Shown: piece by piece, positions 9,590-17,206 of the stretch
Layout of the letters: every line of letters starts with the position of its first letter
Numbering within the stretch: the first letter of the stretch is position 1
Origin: Colicola sp016286205
Lineage (GTDB): Bacteria; Bacteroidota; Bacteroidia; Bacteroidales; Paludibacteraceae
Direction of reading: 5' to 3'
Assembly: GCA_016286205.1 (NCBI GenBank)
Contig: JAEESF010000011.1
Location: 17,028-81,027 of the forward strand
Length of the DNA stretch: 64,000 nt
Program-made: the position numbers and the translations under genes
Notes under the pieces: model-generated
What the model was told of the DNA's origin: nothing
What the model saw: only the letters and a program-made list of their open reading frames with translations
Database searches by the model: none

Positions 9590-10237
9590 TTATATATCGG
9601 GAGGAGGAAAATACAATTGGTCACGCTTTATAAAAGCTAACTCAAGTATATTCTTCTCCATACGGCGATGCGGACGAATAGTAAATGCAGACACAATCGG
9701 TTCGAAGGATATTTCTTCTGGCTGTTGAGGTTGCAGGGCTTGTTGTTTTGCAGCCTCTTCTTTTAATTGGCGATAAATCGCGACGTAGGTATATTGGTAG
9801 AAACGGGAATAAGGCTTCATGCCCGGTTCCGGCTTGGCGCCGCCTTTGAAAACCCTGAAATAATGGTTGAAGAAACGGATCCGCCATTCGAGTGCTTCGA
9901 TGGAATGGTCATGCTCGAGGGCATGTGCCTGACGCTGCGCCTCTTTGATCAGTTCGCGGTTCGCCACACAGGCTGCCGACCAGTGTTTCGGGAAGTGGTA
10001 GATATAGAGTTCGTGAAGACCTTTACGGAAACGCGACGGTCTTACTACAACGCGCTTTTTGTATTTTTGGCCTTCATCATAGCGATCCATGGCACCCCGA
10101 ATTGATGCGATGCCACGGACTGTATGAAAATATCGCACGCCTCTGGTGTGAGGGGTGGCGTCCGAAGGAAGAGAGGCGAAACACATTCCTCTGTCTTCTA
10201 AACGAGCAATAATTATACTTTTCAAATGCCGCGACAT
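9590..10237 (-). CDS. conserved hypothetical protein
   Basis: A 215-residue basic protein not recognised as a named family. The ATG at 10237 is preferred to the TTG at 10243. The sequence is rich in Arg, Lys, His and aromatic residues, with no signal peptide or membrane segment. A central part (ALEHDHSIEALEWRIRFFNHYF then FKGGAKPEPGMKPYSRFYQYTYV) looks like packed helices with conserved aromatics. A Gln/Glu-rich stretch follows (AAKQQALQPQQPEE), then a short C-terminal region. It has its own promoter about 90 bases upstream, nested in the terminator of the DUF262-HNH gene, so it is read after but separately from that operon. A nucleic-acid-related role would be a guess from the basic composition only. 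Confidence 0.65.
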   Translation of the reverse strand: MSRHLKSIIIARLEDRGMCFASLPSDATPHTRGVRYFHTVRGIASIRGAMDRYDEGQKYKKRVVVRPSRFRKGLHELYIYHFPKHWSAACVANRELIKEAQRQAHALEHDHSIEALEWRIRFFNHYFRVFKGGAKPEPGMKPYSRFYQYTYVAIYRQLKEEAAKQQALQPQQPEEISFEPIVSAFTIRPHRRMEKNILELAFIKRDQLYFPPPDI

Positions 10238-10334
10238 AGACAATCCTAGACTTTGTTCTTTCTTATATTATGATAAACAGCTATATTTCAATGATTTATA
10301 ATAAAATTTCTATATTTCAAATTCAAATCCGCTG

Positions 10335-10365
10335 CAAAGGTACTACAAAAAAATGACATTTCCAA
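10335..10365 (-). promoter_or_regulatory. promoter nested in a terminator
   Basis: On the minus strand, TTGG (TTG at 10363-10365), 20 bases and TACCTTTG (10335-10342). The -33 element lies within the stem of the terminator at 10345-10389. It drives the hypothetical gene at 9590-10237. Confidence 0.7.
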
Positions 10366-10389
10366 ATTTTTGCGTTTGGAAATGTCATT
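10345..10389 (-). terminator. rho-independent terminator of the MTase/DUF262-HNH operon
   Basis: A perfect 15-bp stem (10352-10366 with 10375-10389) around an 8-base loop, followed on the minus strand by a run of Ts (A-run at 10345-10353 on +). It lies 26 bases after the DUF262-HNH stop. Confidence 0.85.
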
Positions 10390-10414
10390 AAAATTGCAAA
10401 AGTGGTATTTTCTA

Positions 10415-11530
10415 TTATTTGCTGCTTTTACGGCGGTTACAGTCGCGGCAAAGCATCTGACAGTTGGAGGCAATCGTTCGTCCGCCTTCCACCCAAGGGG
10501 TGATATGATCGGCTTCCATGACCTCGATATCAAACGCTTTGCCGCAGATGGCACATTTGCCGCCTTGGCGCTCGTAGACTTCGCGACGTGTGTTAGTGTC
10601 GAAGGCACGAATGCCAAGATGATGCTCATCGCCATCCAAAATATAGGCAAAGATGCCAGGCTTCTTCTGAACGTCGGAGTCAGCCATCAGTTTGGACATT
10701 TGCTTGTCAATTGCCGTAGCGGTGAGTGTAGTATCTTTATGACGATTGTACAGCAGTCCCCATTCGACACCTTTCATCTCCTTTTTATACTTACGTCCAA
10801 AGAGTTTGTCCTCCCAATGGATAACATCCTGATAATACTGCCAAATTTCATCAGCATCCGTATCGTGCTGATGGTCGCACATATATTGCTCGATGGACTT
10901 TCCTTGTTTGTCACCAATCCATTTGAGAGCTTTCTCAAAATAATCTTGTCGGATAGTGGAACCACTCATGAAGTCCGAACCAATTTTGTAGGCTACGCAG
11001 CCTGTTTTAGAGAAGCGGCGCTTTGCTTGCGTTACCCACGAACCCGAATAAATTGCGTTTCGGATCTCCTGGTCAGTCAGTTTCTCTCCGGCGATATTGA
11101 TGGTTTGGAACCATTTGAGTTTTTCTTCGTCTGAGCCCTCGCAGATATATACTTGCAGTTTGTAGTCCAAAATTCGATTTTGTTGGTCGATGGTCATGTT
11201 GTTGAACCCAAGCAAGTTACCATCGAAAACCATCATGTATTCGCCTGCGATAAACGAACAAATGGAAATCGTGCGTTGCTGACCGTCCAATAATTCATAT
11301 TGGTCATTGCCGACACGCACCCAATACATCACATTCAGCGGAAAATTCTGCCACACAGTATCCATGACGGCATTACGTTTCTTTTCGTCGTAGACGAACT
11401 CGCGTTGGTACTTTGGACGAATATTCAGACGTCCGCCATAACCAGTAATTCCCTCCTCTTGAATACTGAGGTCCTCGTAACTCGCGCACAGGTCGCGGAT
11501 TGTAATTTCGTGCAAATCTATTTTCATCAT
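10415..11530 (-). CDS. DUF262 protein with C-terminal HNH nuclease domain
   Basis: A 371-residue protein combining a DUF262 (ParB/sulfiredoxin-like, GmrS-type) domain with an HNH endonuclease domain. The DUF262 part covers about residues 20-180, with the diagnostic DGQQRTISI motif. The HNH part is at the C-terminus: a zinc-binding CxxC (CAICGKAF), the catalytic EADHITPW, and a second CxxC (CRDCNRRKS). DUF262-HNH proteins are related to GmrSD-type nucleases that use NTPs to cut DNA. The start codon overlaps the stop of the upstream methyltransferase (ATGATG), so the two are translationally coupled. The inferred role is the nuclease partner of a restriction-type system, but DNA target and modification dependence cannot be read from the sequence. 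Confidence 0.88.
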   Translation of the reverse strand: MMKIDLHEITIRDLCASYEDLSIQEEGITGYGGRLNIRPKYQREFVYDEKKRNAVMDTVWQNFPLNVMYWVRVGNDQYELLDGQQRTISICSFIAGEYMMVFDGNLLGFNNMTIDQQNRILDYKLQVYICEGSDEEKLKWFQTINIAGEKLTDQEIRNAIYSGSWVTQAKRRFSKTGCVAYKIGSDFMSGSTIRQDYFEKALKWIGDKQGKSIEQYMCDHQHDTDADEIWQYYQDVIHWEDKLFGRKYKKEMKGVEWGLLYNRHKDTTLTATAIDKQMSKLMADSDVQKKPGIFAYILDGDEHHLGIRAFDTNTRREVYERQGGKCAICGKAFDIEVMEADHITPWVEGGRTIASNCQMLCRDCNRRKSSK

Positions 11531-12612
11531 GGCTTTATTGTTTTTTTGCGGATAAGCATTCTATGGTATGTCTTTTGACAAAGAATCCCTTTGTACATAA
11601 TTTGACGAGATTTGTACTCTTTGAAATATGAGCACTTTCTAAAGGTTTCCAATTCTATTGCTGGCTCACAACAACCGACAATCTCAAATTGATCAGAATT
11701 GAATTTATCCATAAATGTAATAGGAACACCCATTACTCCACCGTAATTTTTTGGAATATCTGCGCTTACGTTTACATTGATGGCATCATAATTGGCATAG
11801 TGCGGATTTTCAATTTCATTGTATTCCCGTATTAGATCCATCTGCTCGTGCCTTTGTGGATTGTCCATATTAGTATACCATCTAACGCCTTTAACCCTAA
11901 TGTATTTCACTCCATTTTCATCTATTCTACACCCAGCCGCATCTAAAGGATAGGAATCAGGAACTCTAAATTCTCTATCTCCACTATGGATACTTACTCC
12001 CATCCATAACTTGTTGCTATTTATCAAGGGGAAGACCTCCTTGTAAGTCACAGCATTTACATTTCCAATTATTAGAAACAGCTTATTGTATTTAACTAAT
12101 TGGGCGATATATTCTCGAAAAAGAGAAAAAGGAGGGTTAGTTACAACTATATCGGCCTCTTCCAATAATTTTACGCACTCTTCAGAACGAAAATCACCAT
12201 TCTCTTTCAATATGGAAATGACATTTTTGTCATTTTGCATAAGGTATTGGACGTCTGCCAAATTGATTGCCCCATCACCATTGACATCCGTAACTTCGGT
12301 GATCTCTACTTTGTAGGCAATCTTTTTAGGGTCATCAACAGTATCCCCAAAGTCTAAAAGTAATTCATTACCGGAAACAGGCGAACCATCATAGCACGTA
12401 GCAATCAGTTTCTTGAGACCGAGCGCGTTGAAGTTGAGCGCAAAATATTTGAAGAAATTGCTCTCATAGGGGTCATCACAATTACAGAGAACGACTTTGT
12501 CTTTGAAATAGTGCTTGTAATACTTGACTTCTTTAGCAATGTCATCAAATTGCGTATAGAACTCATCTTTTCTTGCTACTCTTGCAGCATTTAGAGTGTT
12601 TCTTTGGGGCAT
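11527..12612 (-). CDS. EcoRI-type adenine-specific DNA methyltransferase
   Basis: A 361-residue adenine-N6 methyltransferase of the EcoRI methylase family. Visible motifs are the catalytic NPPF (VVTNPPFSLFREY) and an N-terminal YTQFDDI...YYKHYFKDKV...CNCDDP block typical of this family. Residues 109-121 form a dockerin/EF-hand-like loop (DVNGDGAINLADV) of the DxNxDGxxxxxD type between the N-terminal part and the NPPF motif. Whether it methylates GAATTC is unknown. The gene is first in a two-gene operon with a DUF262-HNH nuclease and has a roughly 300-nt highly folded leader ending in a hairpin one base from the ATG. No EcoRI-like restriction endonuclease is next to it. Confidence 0.9.
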   Translation of the reverse strand: MPQRNTLNAARVARKDEFYTQFDDIAKEVKYYKHYFKDKVVLCNCDDPYESNFFKYFALNFNALGLKKLIATCYDGSPVSGNELLLDFGDTVDDPKKIAYKVEITEVTDVNGDGAINLADVQYLMQNDKNVISILKENGDFRSEECVKLLEEADIVVTNPPFSLFREYIAQLVKYNKLFLIIGNVNAVTYKEVFPLINSNKLWMGVSIHSGDREFRVPDSYPLDAAGCRIDENGVKYIRVKGVRWYTNMDNPQRHEQMDLIREYNEIENPHYANYDAINVNVSADIPKNYGGVMGVPITFMDKFNSDQFEIVGCCEPAIELETFRKCSYFKEYKSRQIMYKGILCQKTYHRMLIRKKTIKP

Positions 12613-12915
12613 GGACTGATAGCTTTTTTGCGACTATCAATCCGTAATAGCACAATAAGAAAAGGTGAGCTCCTTATCGTGCGCCAAGGTAACCCGCCAA
12701 GGAGACCTCACCTCAATCCAAGGAACCCACCGAATGGTGTAAGCCCTATTATCGATTGAGGTAAAGGCTCCATATGCGGAACCTTACTAATTATTTCTGT
12801 GTTTTATCTCCGTTTAACTTGGCGGGTTTTCGGCGACACGAAATAATAGTCAGCTTAATTATTTTAATATGTCTTAGCGCGACGCCTCGCGCTGTATTTG
12901 TCTTGCAAAACCTTT
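12613..12915 (-). ncRNA. structured leader RNA of the methyltransferase operon (candidate)
   Basis: This gene-free stretch lies between the methyltransferase ATG and its promoter and is transcribed on the minus strand. In transcript order it can form: a 7-bp hairpin with a GGCG loop (12879-12896); a long-range 11-bp perfect pairing (12818-12828 with 12691-12701); an 18-position stem with one mismatch and two G-U pairs inside it (12754-12771 with 12701-12718), whose loop holds a small CACC/GGTG hairpin (12728-12739); a 10-bp stem with one G-U pair (12673-12682 with 12650-12659); and a 6-bp stem (12634-12639 with 12617-12622) ending four bases before the start codon. Several helices with G-U pairs argue for selected RNA structure. 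No known riboswitch class is recognised. It could be a cis-regulator or a separate small RNA. Confidence 0.6.
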
Positions 12916-12928
12916 GCGGTGCAAAGGT
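12910..12928. promoter_or_regulatory. inverted repeat over the -7 box (operator candidate)
   Basis: ACCTTTGC, GGT, GCAAAGGT: an 8-bp inverted repeat that covers the -7 element and the predicted start of the methyltransferase transcript. It could bind a dimeric regulator; none is encoded next to it. Confidence 0.45.
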
Positions 12929-12952
12929 ACAACTTTTTTCGGATATATGCAA
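12922..12952 (-). promoter_or_regulatory. promoter of the methyltransferase operon
   Basis: On the minus strand, TTG (12950-12952), a 20-base spacer and TACCTTTG (12922-12929). It predicts a 5' leader of about 300 nt before the ATG at 12612. Confidence 0.75.
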
Positions 12953-12989
12953 ATTTTTACGAAAAAAAGCGAAAAAAGTTCGCGCGCGC

Positions 12990-13020
12990 TTGCATATGTG
13001 AAATAAAAGTAGTATTTTTG
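12990..13020 (+). promoter_or_regulatory. promoter for the 13104 gene
   Basis: TTG at 12990-12992, 20 bases, TATTTTTG at 13013-13020. It is divergent from the methyltransferase promoter. Confidence 0.75.
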
Positions 13021-13103
13021 CAGCCGAAATTGGGTATTATGGCTTTTTGCGGCCGAAAGAGTGCCCTGATGATAAAAGAAAATCAATAAAAAATCAAATA
13101 GTT

Positions 13104-13490
13104 ATGACTACTGGAGGAAAAGTTTTTACATGGATTTCGGTCATTGCCGTATTGGCATTGGGCCTGTACATCTACTTTAAGTTCTGCTTCGTATATGCCG
13201 ATGGCGTGAATGAAGGAGATATCAACTATTTCCAAAAAGAAGGTTGGTTATTCAAGACCTACGAAGGCAAGATGATTCAGACAGGTCTGAAGAATACCAA
13301 GGTGCAAGGCTCGATTCAGTCGAACGAATTTAAGTTCTCGGTAGTGGACGAGCGCGTGGCACAAAAATTGAACGAAGGCGCCAATACAGGCGTTAAACTC
13401 CACTGGAAACGCTACAGAGGTACTCTGCCATGGCGTGGCAACAGCCAGTTTATCGTTGATAGCGTCTATACTGCAAAACCGAAACAATAG
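13104..13490 (+). CDS. conserved membrane-anchored protein, function unknown
   Basis: A 128-residue protein with an N-terminal membrane anchor (about residues 8-28) and a soluble C-terminal domain, probably periplasmic. The soluble part has recurring aromatic and Gly positions (FQKEGWLFKTYEGKM, HWKRYRGTLPWRG) that suggest a compact beta domain. Similar short proteins are common in Bacteroidales, but I know of no established function. The ATG at 13104 is chosen; the longer frame begins close to the promoter and has no hydrophobic start. It has its own promoter and lies 15 bases before the acyl-CoA ligase gene. Confidence 0.75.
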   Translation: MTTGGKVFTWISVIAVLALGLYIYFKFCFVYADGVNEGDINYFQKEGWLFKTYEGKMIQTGLKNTKVQGSIQSNEFKFSVVDERVAQKLNEGANTGVKLHWKRYRGTLPWRGNSQFIVDSVYTAKPKQ

Positions 13491-13505
13491 TATTCTGAGT
13501 CAACT

Positions 13506-15185
13506 ATGATGACAGAAGAGAAATATAATTTTGTCAAGTACTTCGAGCGCTCGTTTCGCGAGAACTGGGACGCAGAAGCTGTGACTGACTATGGCACAGA
13601 CGTGACGCTGACCTATGGCCAGTTGGCCACGAAGATTGCCAAACTGCATATCTTGTTCAAAGAGTGTGGCATCAAGAAGAATGACAAGATAGCAGTAATG
13701 GGCCGTAACAATAGCAATTGGGTGGCTGTCTATCTGGCGACAGTTACTTATGGCGCGATTATTGTACCTATTCTGCAGGATTTTCATGCCAATGATGCCA
13801 TTCATATTGTCAATCATTCGGAGTCCAAACTGCTCTTTATCAGCAATCTGAACTGGGAAGGCATCGAACTGGACCAGATTCCGAACGTGCTGGTCGCTGT
13901 TAGTTTGAACGATTGGCATCCGTTCTCTTTGACGCTAGATCCGAAGAAGATCAGCCTGGAGGGCATAAATGCGCTGTTCCACAAGCGTTATCCGAAAGGT
14001 TATACCGCAGCCGACGTGCGCTACGAGGAGCGTCCGAATAGCGAAATTGGTTCAATCAACTATACCAGTGGTACAACCGGTTTTAGCAAAGGCGTTATCA
14101 TGCCTCTCAATGGTCTGGCAGGCAATATCCGTTACGGCATCGAGTCGCATCTGACTTTCCGCGGTGCGCGCCACGTGGCTTTCCTTCCATTGGCTCACGC
14201 GTACGGATGTGCATTTGACTTCTTGGCTTGCCTGGCTGCCGGAGGACACTCCTATCTGGTAGGCCGTACTCCTTCGCCGAAGATCTTGCTACAGGCTTTT
14301 GCGGAAGTGAAACCGACATTGATTCTCTCCGTACCTTTGATTCTGGAGAAGATATACAAGAAGATGATTGTTCCGCAGATTCAGAAACCGCCTGTAAGTT
14401 GGGTGCTCAAAGTGCCATTCTTGGATGAAGTGGTATGCGGCAAGATTCGCGAACAATTGGTACAGGCTTTTGGCGGCGAGTTCAAACAGATCATCATTGG
14501 TGGCGCTCCGTTGAATCCGGAAGTGGAGGCGTTCCTCAATCGCATCAAGTTCCCAATGTCGGTGGGCTATGGTATGACCGAATGTGCTCCGCTTATATGC
14601 TTCACTCAGTATGAGGATGGCAGCAAGCAGTATTCGTGCGGCAGACCGTTACCGGGTATCATGGAAGTGAAAGTACTGGATCCGAACGAAGATGGAATTG
14701 GCGAGATTGTAACGCGTGGCGAGAATACCATGACCGGCTACTTCAAGAATCCGAAAGCCACCAAGGAGTCGTTCACCAAAGATGGTTGGCTACGTACAGG
14801 CGATTTGGGACTGATAGACGAGGATGGCTTCCTCTTCATCAAAGGACGTTGCAAGACTATGCTGCTCGGCCCGAGTGGACAGAATATCTATCCGGAAGAG
14901 ATAGAGGCCAAAATCAACAATATGCCTTACGTGTTGGAATCATTGGTTCTGCAGCAAGAAGACAATCGCCTTGTAGCCCTTGTTTGTCCGGATTACAACG
15001 AAGTGGACGCAAGTGGCATGACGCGCGAGCAGTTTGACGAATATATGGAGGATGCGCGCAAACAGGTTAACTCTGAATTGGCGGCGTACGAGCAGATTGC
15101 GATTGTCAAACTCTATCCGCACGAGTTTGAGAAGACACCGAAGAAATCGATTAAGCGATTCTTGTACACAAATATGGTGAAATAG
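13506..15185 (+). CDS. long-chain acyl-CoA synthetase (AMP-binding)
   Basis: A 559-residue member of the ANL adenylate-forming superfamily, which activates fatty acids to acyl-CoA via acyl-AMP. Motifs in order are the P-loop-like YTSGTTGFSKG (about residues 181-191), YGMTEC (A5-type, with ATP/acyl contacts), the acidic GWLRTGDLG (A7), and IKGRCKT followed by GQNIYPEEIE (A8/A10-type region). The acyl substrate cannot be read from the sequence; long-chain specificity is inferred from overall similarity to FadD-type enzymes. It is followed after a single base by coaX, so lipid activation and coenzyme A synthesis may be co-transcribed. Confidence 0.88.
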   Translation: MMTEEKYNFVKYFERSFRENWDAEAVTDYGTDVTLTYGQLATKIAKLHILFKECGIKKNDKIAVMGRNNSNWVAVYLATVTYGAIIVPILQDFHANDAIHIVNHSESKLLFISNLNWEGIELDQIPNVLVAVSLNDWHPFSLTLDPKKISLEGINALFHKRYPKGYTAADVRYEERPNSEIGSINYTSGTTGFSKGVIMPLNGLAGNIRYGIESHLTFRGARHVAFLPLAHAYGCAFDFLACLAAGGHSYLVGRTPSPKILLQAFAEVKPTLILSVPLILEKIYKKMIVPQIQKPPVSWVLKVPFLDEVVCGKIREQLVQAFGGEFKQIIIGGAPLNPEVEAFLNRIKFPMSVGYGMTECAPLICFTQYEDGSKQYSCGRPLPGIMEVKVLDPNEDGIGEIVTRGENTMTGYFKNPKATKESFTKDGWLRTGDLGLIDEDGFLFIKGRCKTMLLGPSGQNIYPEEIEAKINNMPYVLESLVLQQEDNRLVALVCPDYNEVDASGMTREQFDEYMEDARKQVNSELAAYEQIAIVKLYPHEFEKTPKKSIKRFLYTNMVK

Positions 15186-15186
15186 G

Positions 15187-15927
15187 ATGAATCTTTGTAT
15201 CGATCAGGGAAATAGCCGCACCAAAGTGGCGCTGATGACGGACGAAGGACAGATAATCAACCATTTTATCTATAAGACCTTCTCCTCAGCCGACGTAGAA
15301 CGGCTATTCGAACTGTATCCGATATCGGATTCCATCATTTCGTCGGTCATCAATATTGAACCCGCCATAGTCAATACGCTGAATCGCTGCTCCAAGCACT
15401 TTGTGCTGTTCGACCACAATACACCCGTGCCTATCCGTAATGCTTACGATACGCCGGAAACCTTGGGACAAGACCGATTGGCGGCTTCGGTGGGAGCCAT
15501 GAGGCTTTGCCCAAACGAAAATTTGCTGATTATAGATGCAGGCTCGGCTATTACATACGATTTTGTGTCGGCCGAAGGCGAATATATGGGAGGCAACATC
15601 GCTCCTGGACTGAAGATGCGCTTCACCATCTTGCAACGCATGACCAAGAAACTACCACTTGTGGACCCGGAAGAAAACGAACTGATTCCGCTGTTTGGCA
15701 AGAATACGCGCGATGCTATTGCTGCGGGAGTGATTCGCGGCGTGGCCTACGAAGTAAAAGGGTATATGCGCACTCTCAAAGATCGAATGCCGCATTTCCA
15801 GACTTTCCTAACAGGCGGTAACGCACCATACATATTGAATAATGTGCGCAGAGAAATGCACTACGAGAAAAATCTTGTGCTGATGGGACTGAATTCAATT
15901 TTGGTATTTAACAAGAATGAAAATTAG
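15187..15927 (+). CDS. coaX: type III pantothenate kinase
   Basis: CoaX phosphorylates pantothenate, the first step of coenzyme A synthesis. The 246-residue protein shows the ASKHA-fold motifs: an N-terminal IDQGNSRTK phosphate loop, the TPETLGQDRLAA pantothenate-site motif, LIIDAGSAITYD, and GGNIAPGL. Length and motif order fit the family. The end overlaps the following outer-membrane protein gene by 11 bases. Type III kinases are insensitive to CoA feedback, which is a property of the family rather than something seen here. Confidence 0.95.
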   Translation: MNLCIDQGNSRTKVALMTDEGQIINHFIYKTFSSADVERLFELYPISDSIISSVINIEPAIVNTLNRCSKHFVLFDHNTPVPIRNAYDTPETLGQDRLAASVGAMRLCPNENLLIIDAGSAITYDFVSAEGEYMGGNIAPGLKMRFTILQRMTKKLPLVDPEENELIPLFGKNTRDAIAAGVIRGVAYEVKGYMRTLKDRMPHFQTFLTGGNAPYILNNVRREMHYEKNLVLMGLNSILVFNKNEN

Positions 15928-17137
15928 AACAATCATACTATATATAGCGCTCTTGTCGAGCGGTGTGATGTGGGGACAGAACATGACTAGTTCTCCCTTC
16001 TCGCGTCACGCCTATGGCGACCTGAACGAGAATGTGCCGACAGGCTATCGTGGAATGGGTGGAGTAGGCATTGGTATGCGTAGCAACAAGGCTATTTGCC
16101 CTGCTCAGCCTGCTTCATACACCGCTTGCGACTCGCTGACATTCATGATGGATGTGGCTGCTTGCGTCAACTGGAGTCGTTATCAAGATGCTAGCGGTGT
16201 ACGCAACAAGGCAAACGGTAACCTGGAATACCTAACTATGCAATTCCCTATCTGGAAGCGTTGGATAGCTTTCTCCGTGGGACTGTTGCCGTATAGTTCA
16301 GTGGGTTATGACATCGTTCTTTCCGATTCGCTCAATTCGGACTACCACTATACAAAGACCTACAGCGGAACAGGTAATATCAGCGAGGTATATGGCGGCT
16401 TGAGTTTCAATGTCCTGGATTGGTTTGCCGTAGGAGCGAACGTATATTATATGTGGGGCGACCTGAATCACCTACGCGCTTTGTCGTTTGAAGAGACGGG
16501 CCTGAATCCAACTATTCAAGACGAGATGTTGAGCGTTAGTAGTGTCCGCTTGCGCTATGGTGCGCAGTTCTTCCATACTTGGGGAAACCACACGATTAAT
16601 CTGGGAGCCATCTTCGAGCAGAAGATGAAACTGAATAGCGACCTCATTATTATAGAGACGCAGACAGAGGATTCGATTCCTATCTATCGAGATGGTTGGC
16701 AACTACCGATGGTTTATGGCGTAGGCGCCAGTTACACTTGGGCAAACCGTTTGACTCTCGGCTTTGATTTTGAGCGCCAATGTATGGCTTCTGCGTTGTA
16801 TAATGGTTTTCCGGGTAGTTGGAGCGGCTTGCAAGACCGCAATCGTTATGCCTTTGGTGCAGAGTATCGTCACAATGCGCAAGGACGCAAATATGTGGAG
16901 CGTATGATTTGGCGTGCGGGTCTGAGCGTGCAAGACGAATATCTGGCATCGATTGGAGCCAAGAAGATAACCGCCTCTATCGGTTTCGGCTTCCCGCTCT
17001 ATACCATAGGAACGGTCATCAATACGACGGTTGAGTACTCTCACCGTGGCTCTGTGACAGGTCTCGAGGACAATGCACTACGTTTGACTATCGGCGCTTC
17101 GATAGGCGAGAACTGGTTCTTCAAACGCAAACTGTAA
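15917..17137 (+). CDS. outer-membrane beta-barrel protein
   Basis: A 406-residue protein with a signal peptide (about residues 1-20, cleavage near MWGQ) and alternating, aromatic-rich strands typical of Bacteroidetes outer-membrane barrels (for example WIAFSVGLLPYSSVGYDI, LDWFAVGANVYYMWG, LTLGFDFERQ). It ends with a strand terminating in an aromatic-rich NWFFKRKL. The start GMGGVGIGMR near residue 47 recalls FadL/PorV-like barrels. The cargo is unknown. It overlaps coaX and is followed by a TPR protein and an LptC-like protein, giving the cluster an envelope theme. Confidence 0.78.
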   Translation: MKIRTIILYIALLSSGVMWGQNMTSSPFSRHAYGDLNENVPTGYRGMGGVGIGMRSNKAICPAQPASYTACDSLTFMMDVAACVNWSRYQDASGVRNKANGNLEYLTMQFPIWKRWIAFSVGLLPYSSVGYDIVLSDSLNSDYHYTKTYSGTGNISEVYGGLSFNVLDWFAVGANVYYMWGDLNHLRALSFEETGLNPTIQDEMLSVSSVRLRYGAQFFHTWGNHTINLGAIFEQKMKLNSDLIIIETQTEDSIPIYRDGWQLPMVYGVGASYTWANRLTLGFDFERQCMASALYNGFPGSWSGLQDRNRYAFGAEYRHNAQGRKYVERMIWRAGLSVQDEYLASIGAKKITASIGFGFPLYTIGTVINTTVEYSHRGSVTGLEDNALRLTIGASIGENWFFKRKL

Positions 17138-17141
17138 CACT

Positions 17142-17170
17142 TTGGCACGGTTATTGAAACACCTAATTTG
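17142..17170 (+). promoter_or_regulatory. possible promoter for the TPR gene
   Basis: TTGG starting at 17142, about 19 bases, then TAATTTG at 17164-17170, a one-base-short form of the -7 box. Weaker than the other promoters in this window. Confidence 0.4.
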
Positions 17171-17206
17171 ACAACGAATATTTAATCACTAAAAAATTAT
17201 ACTATT

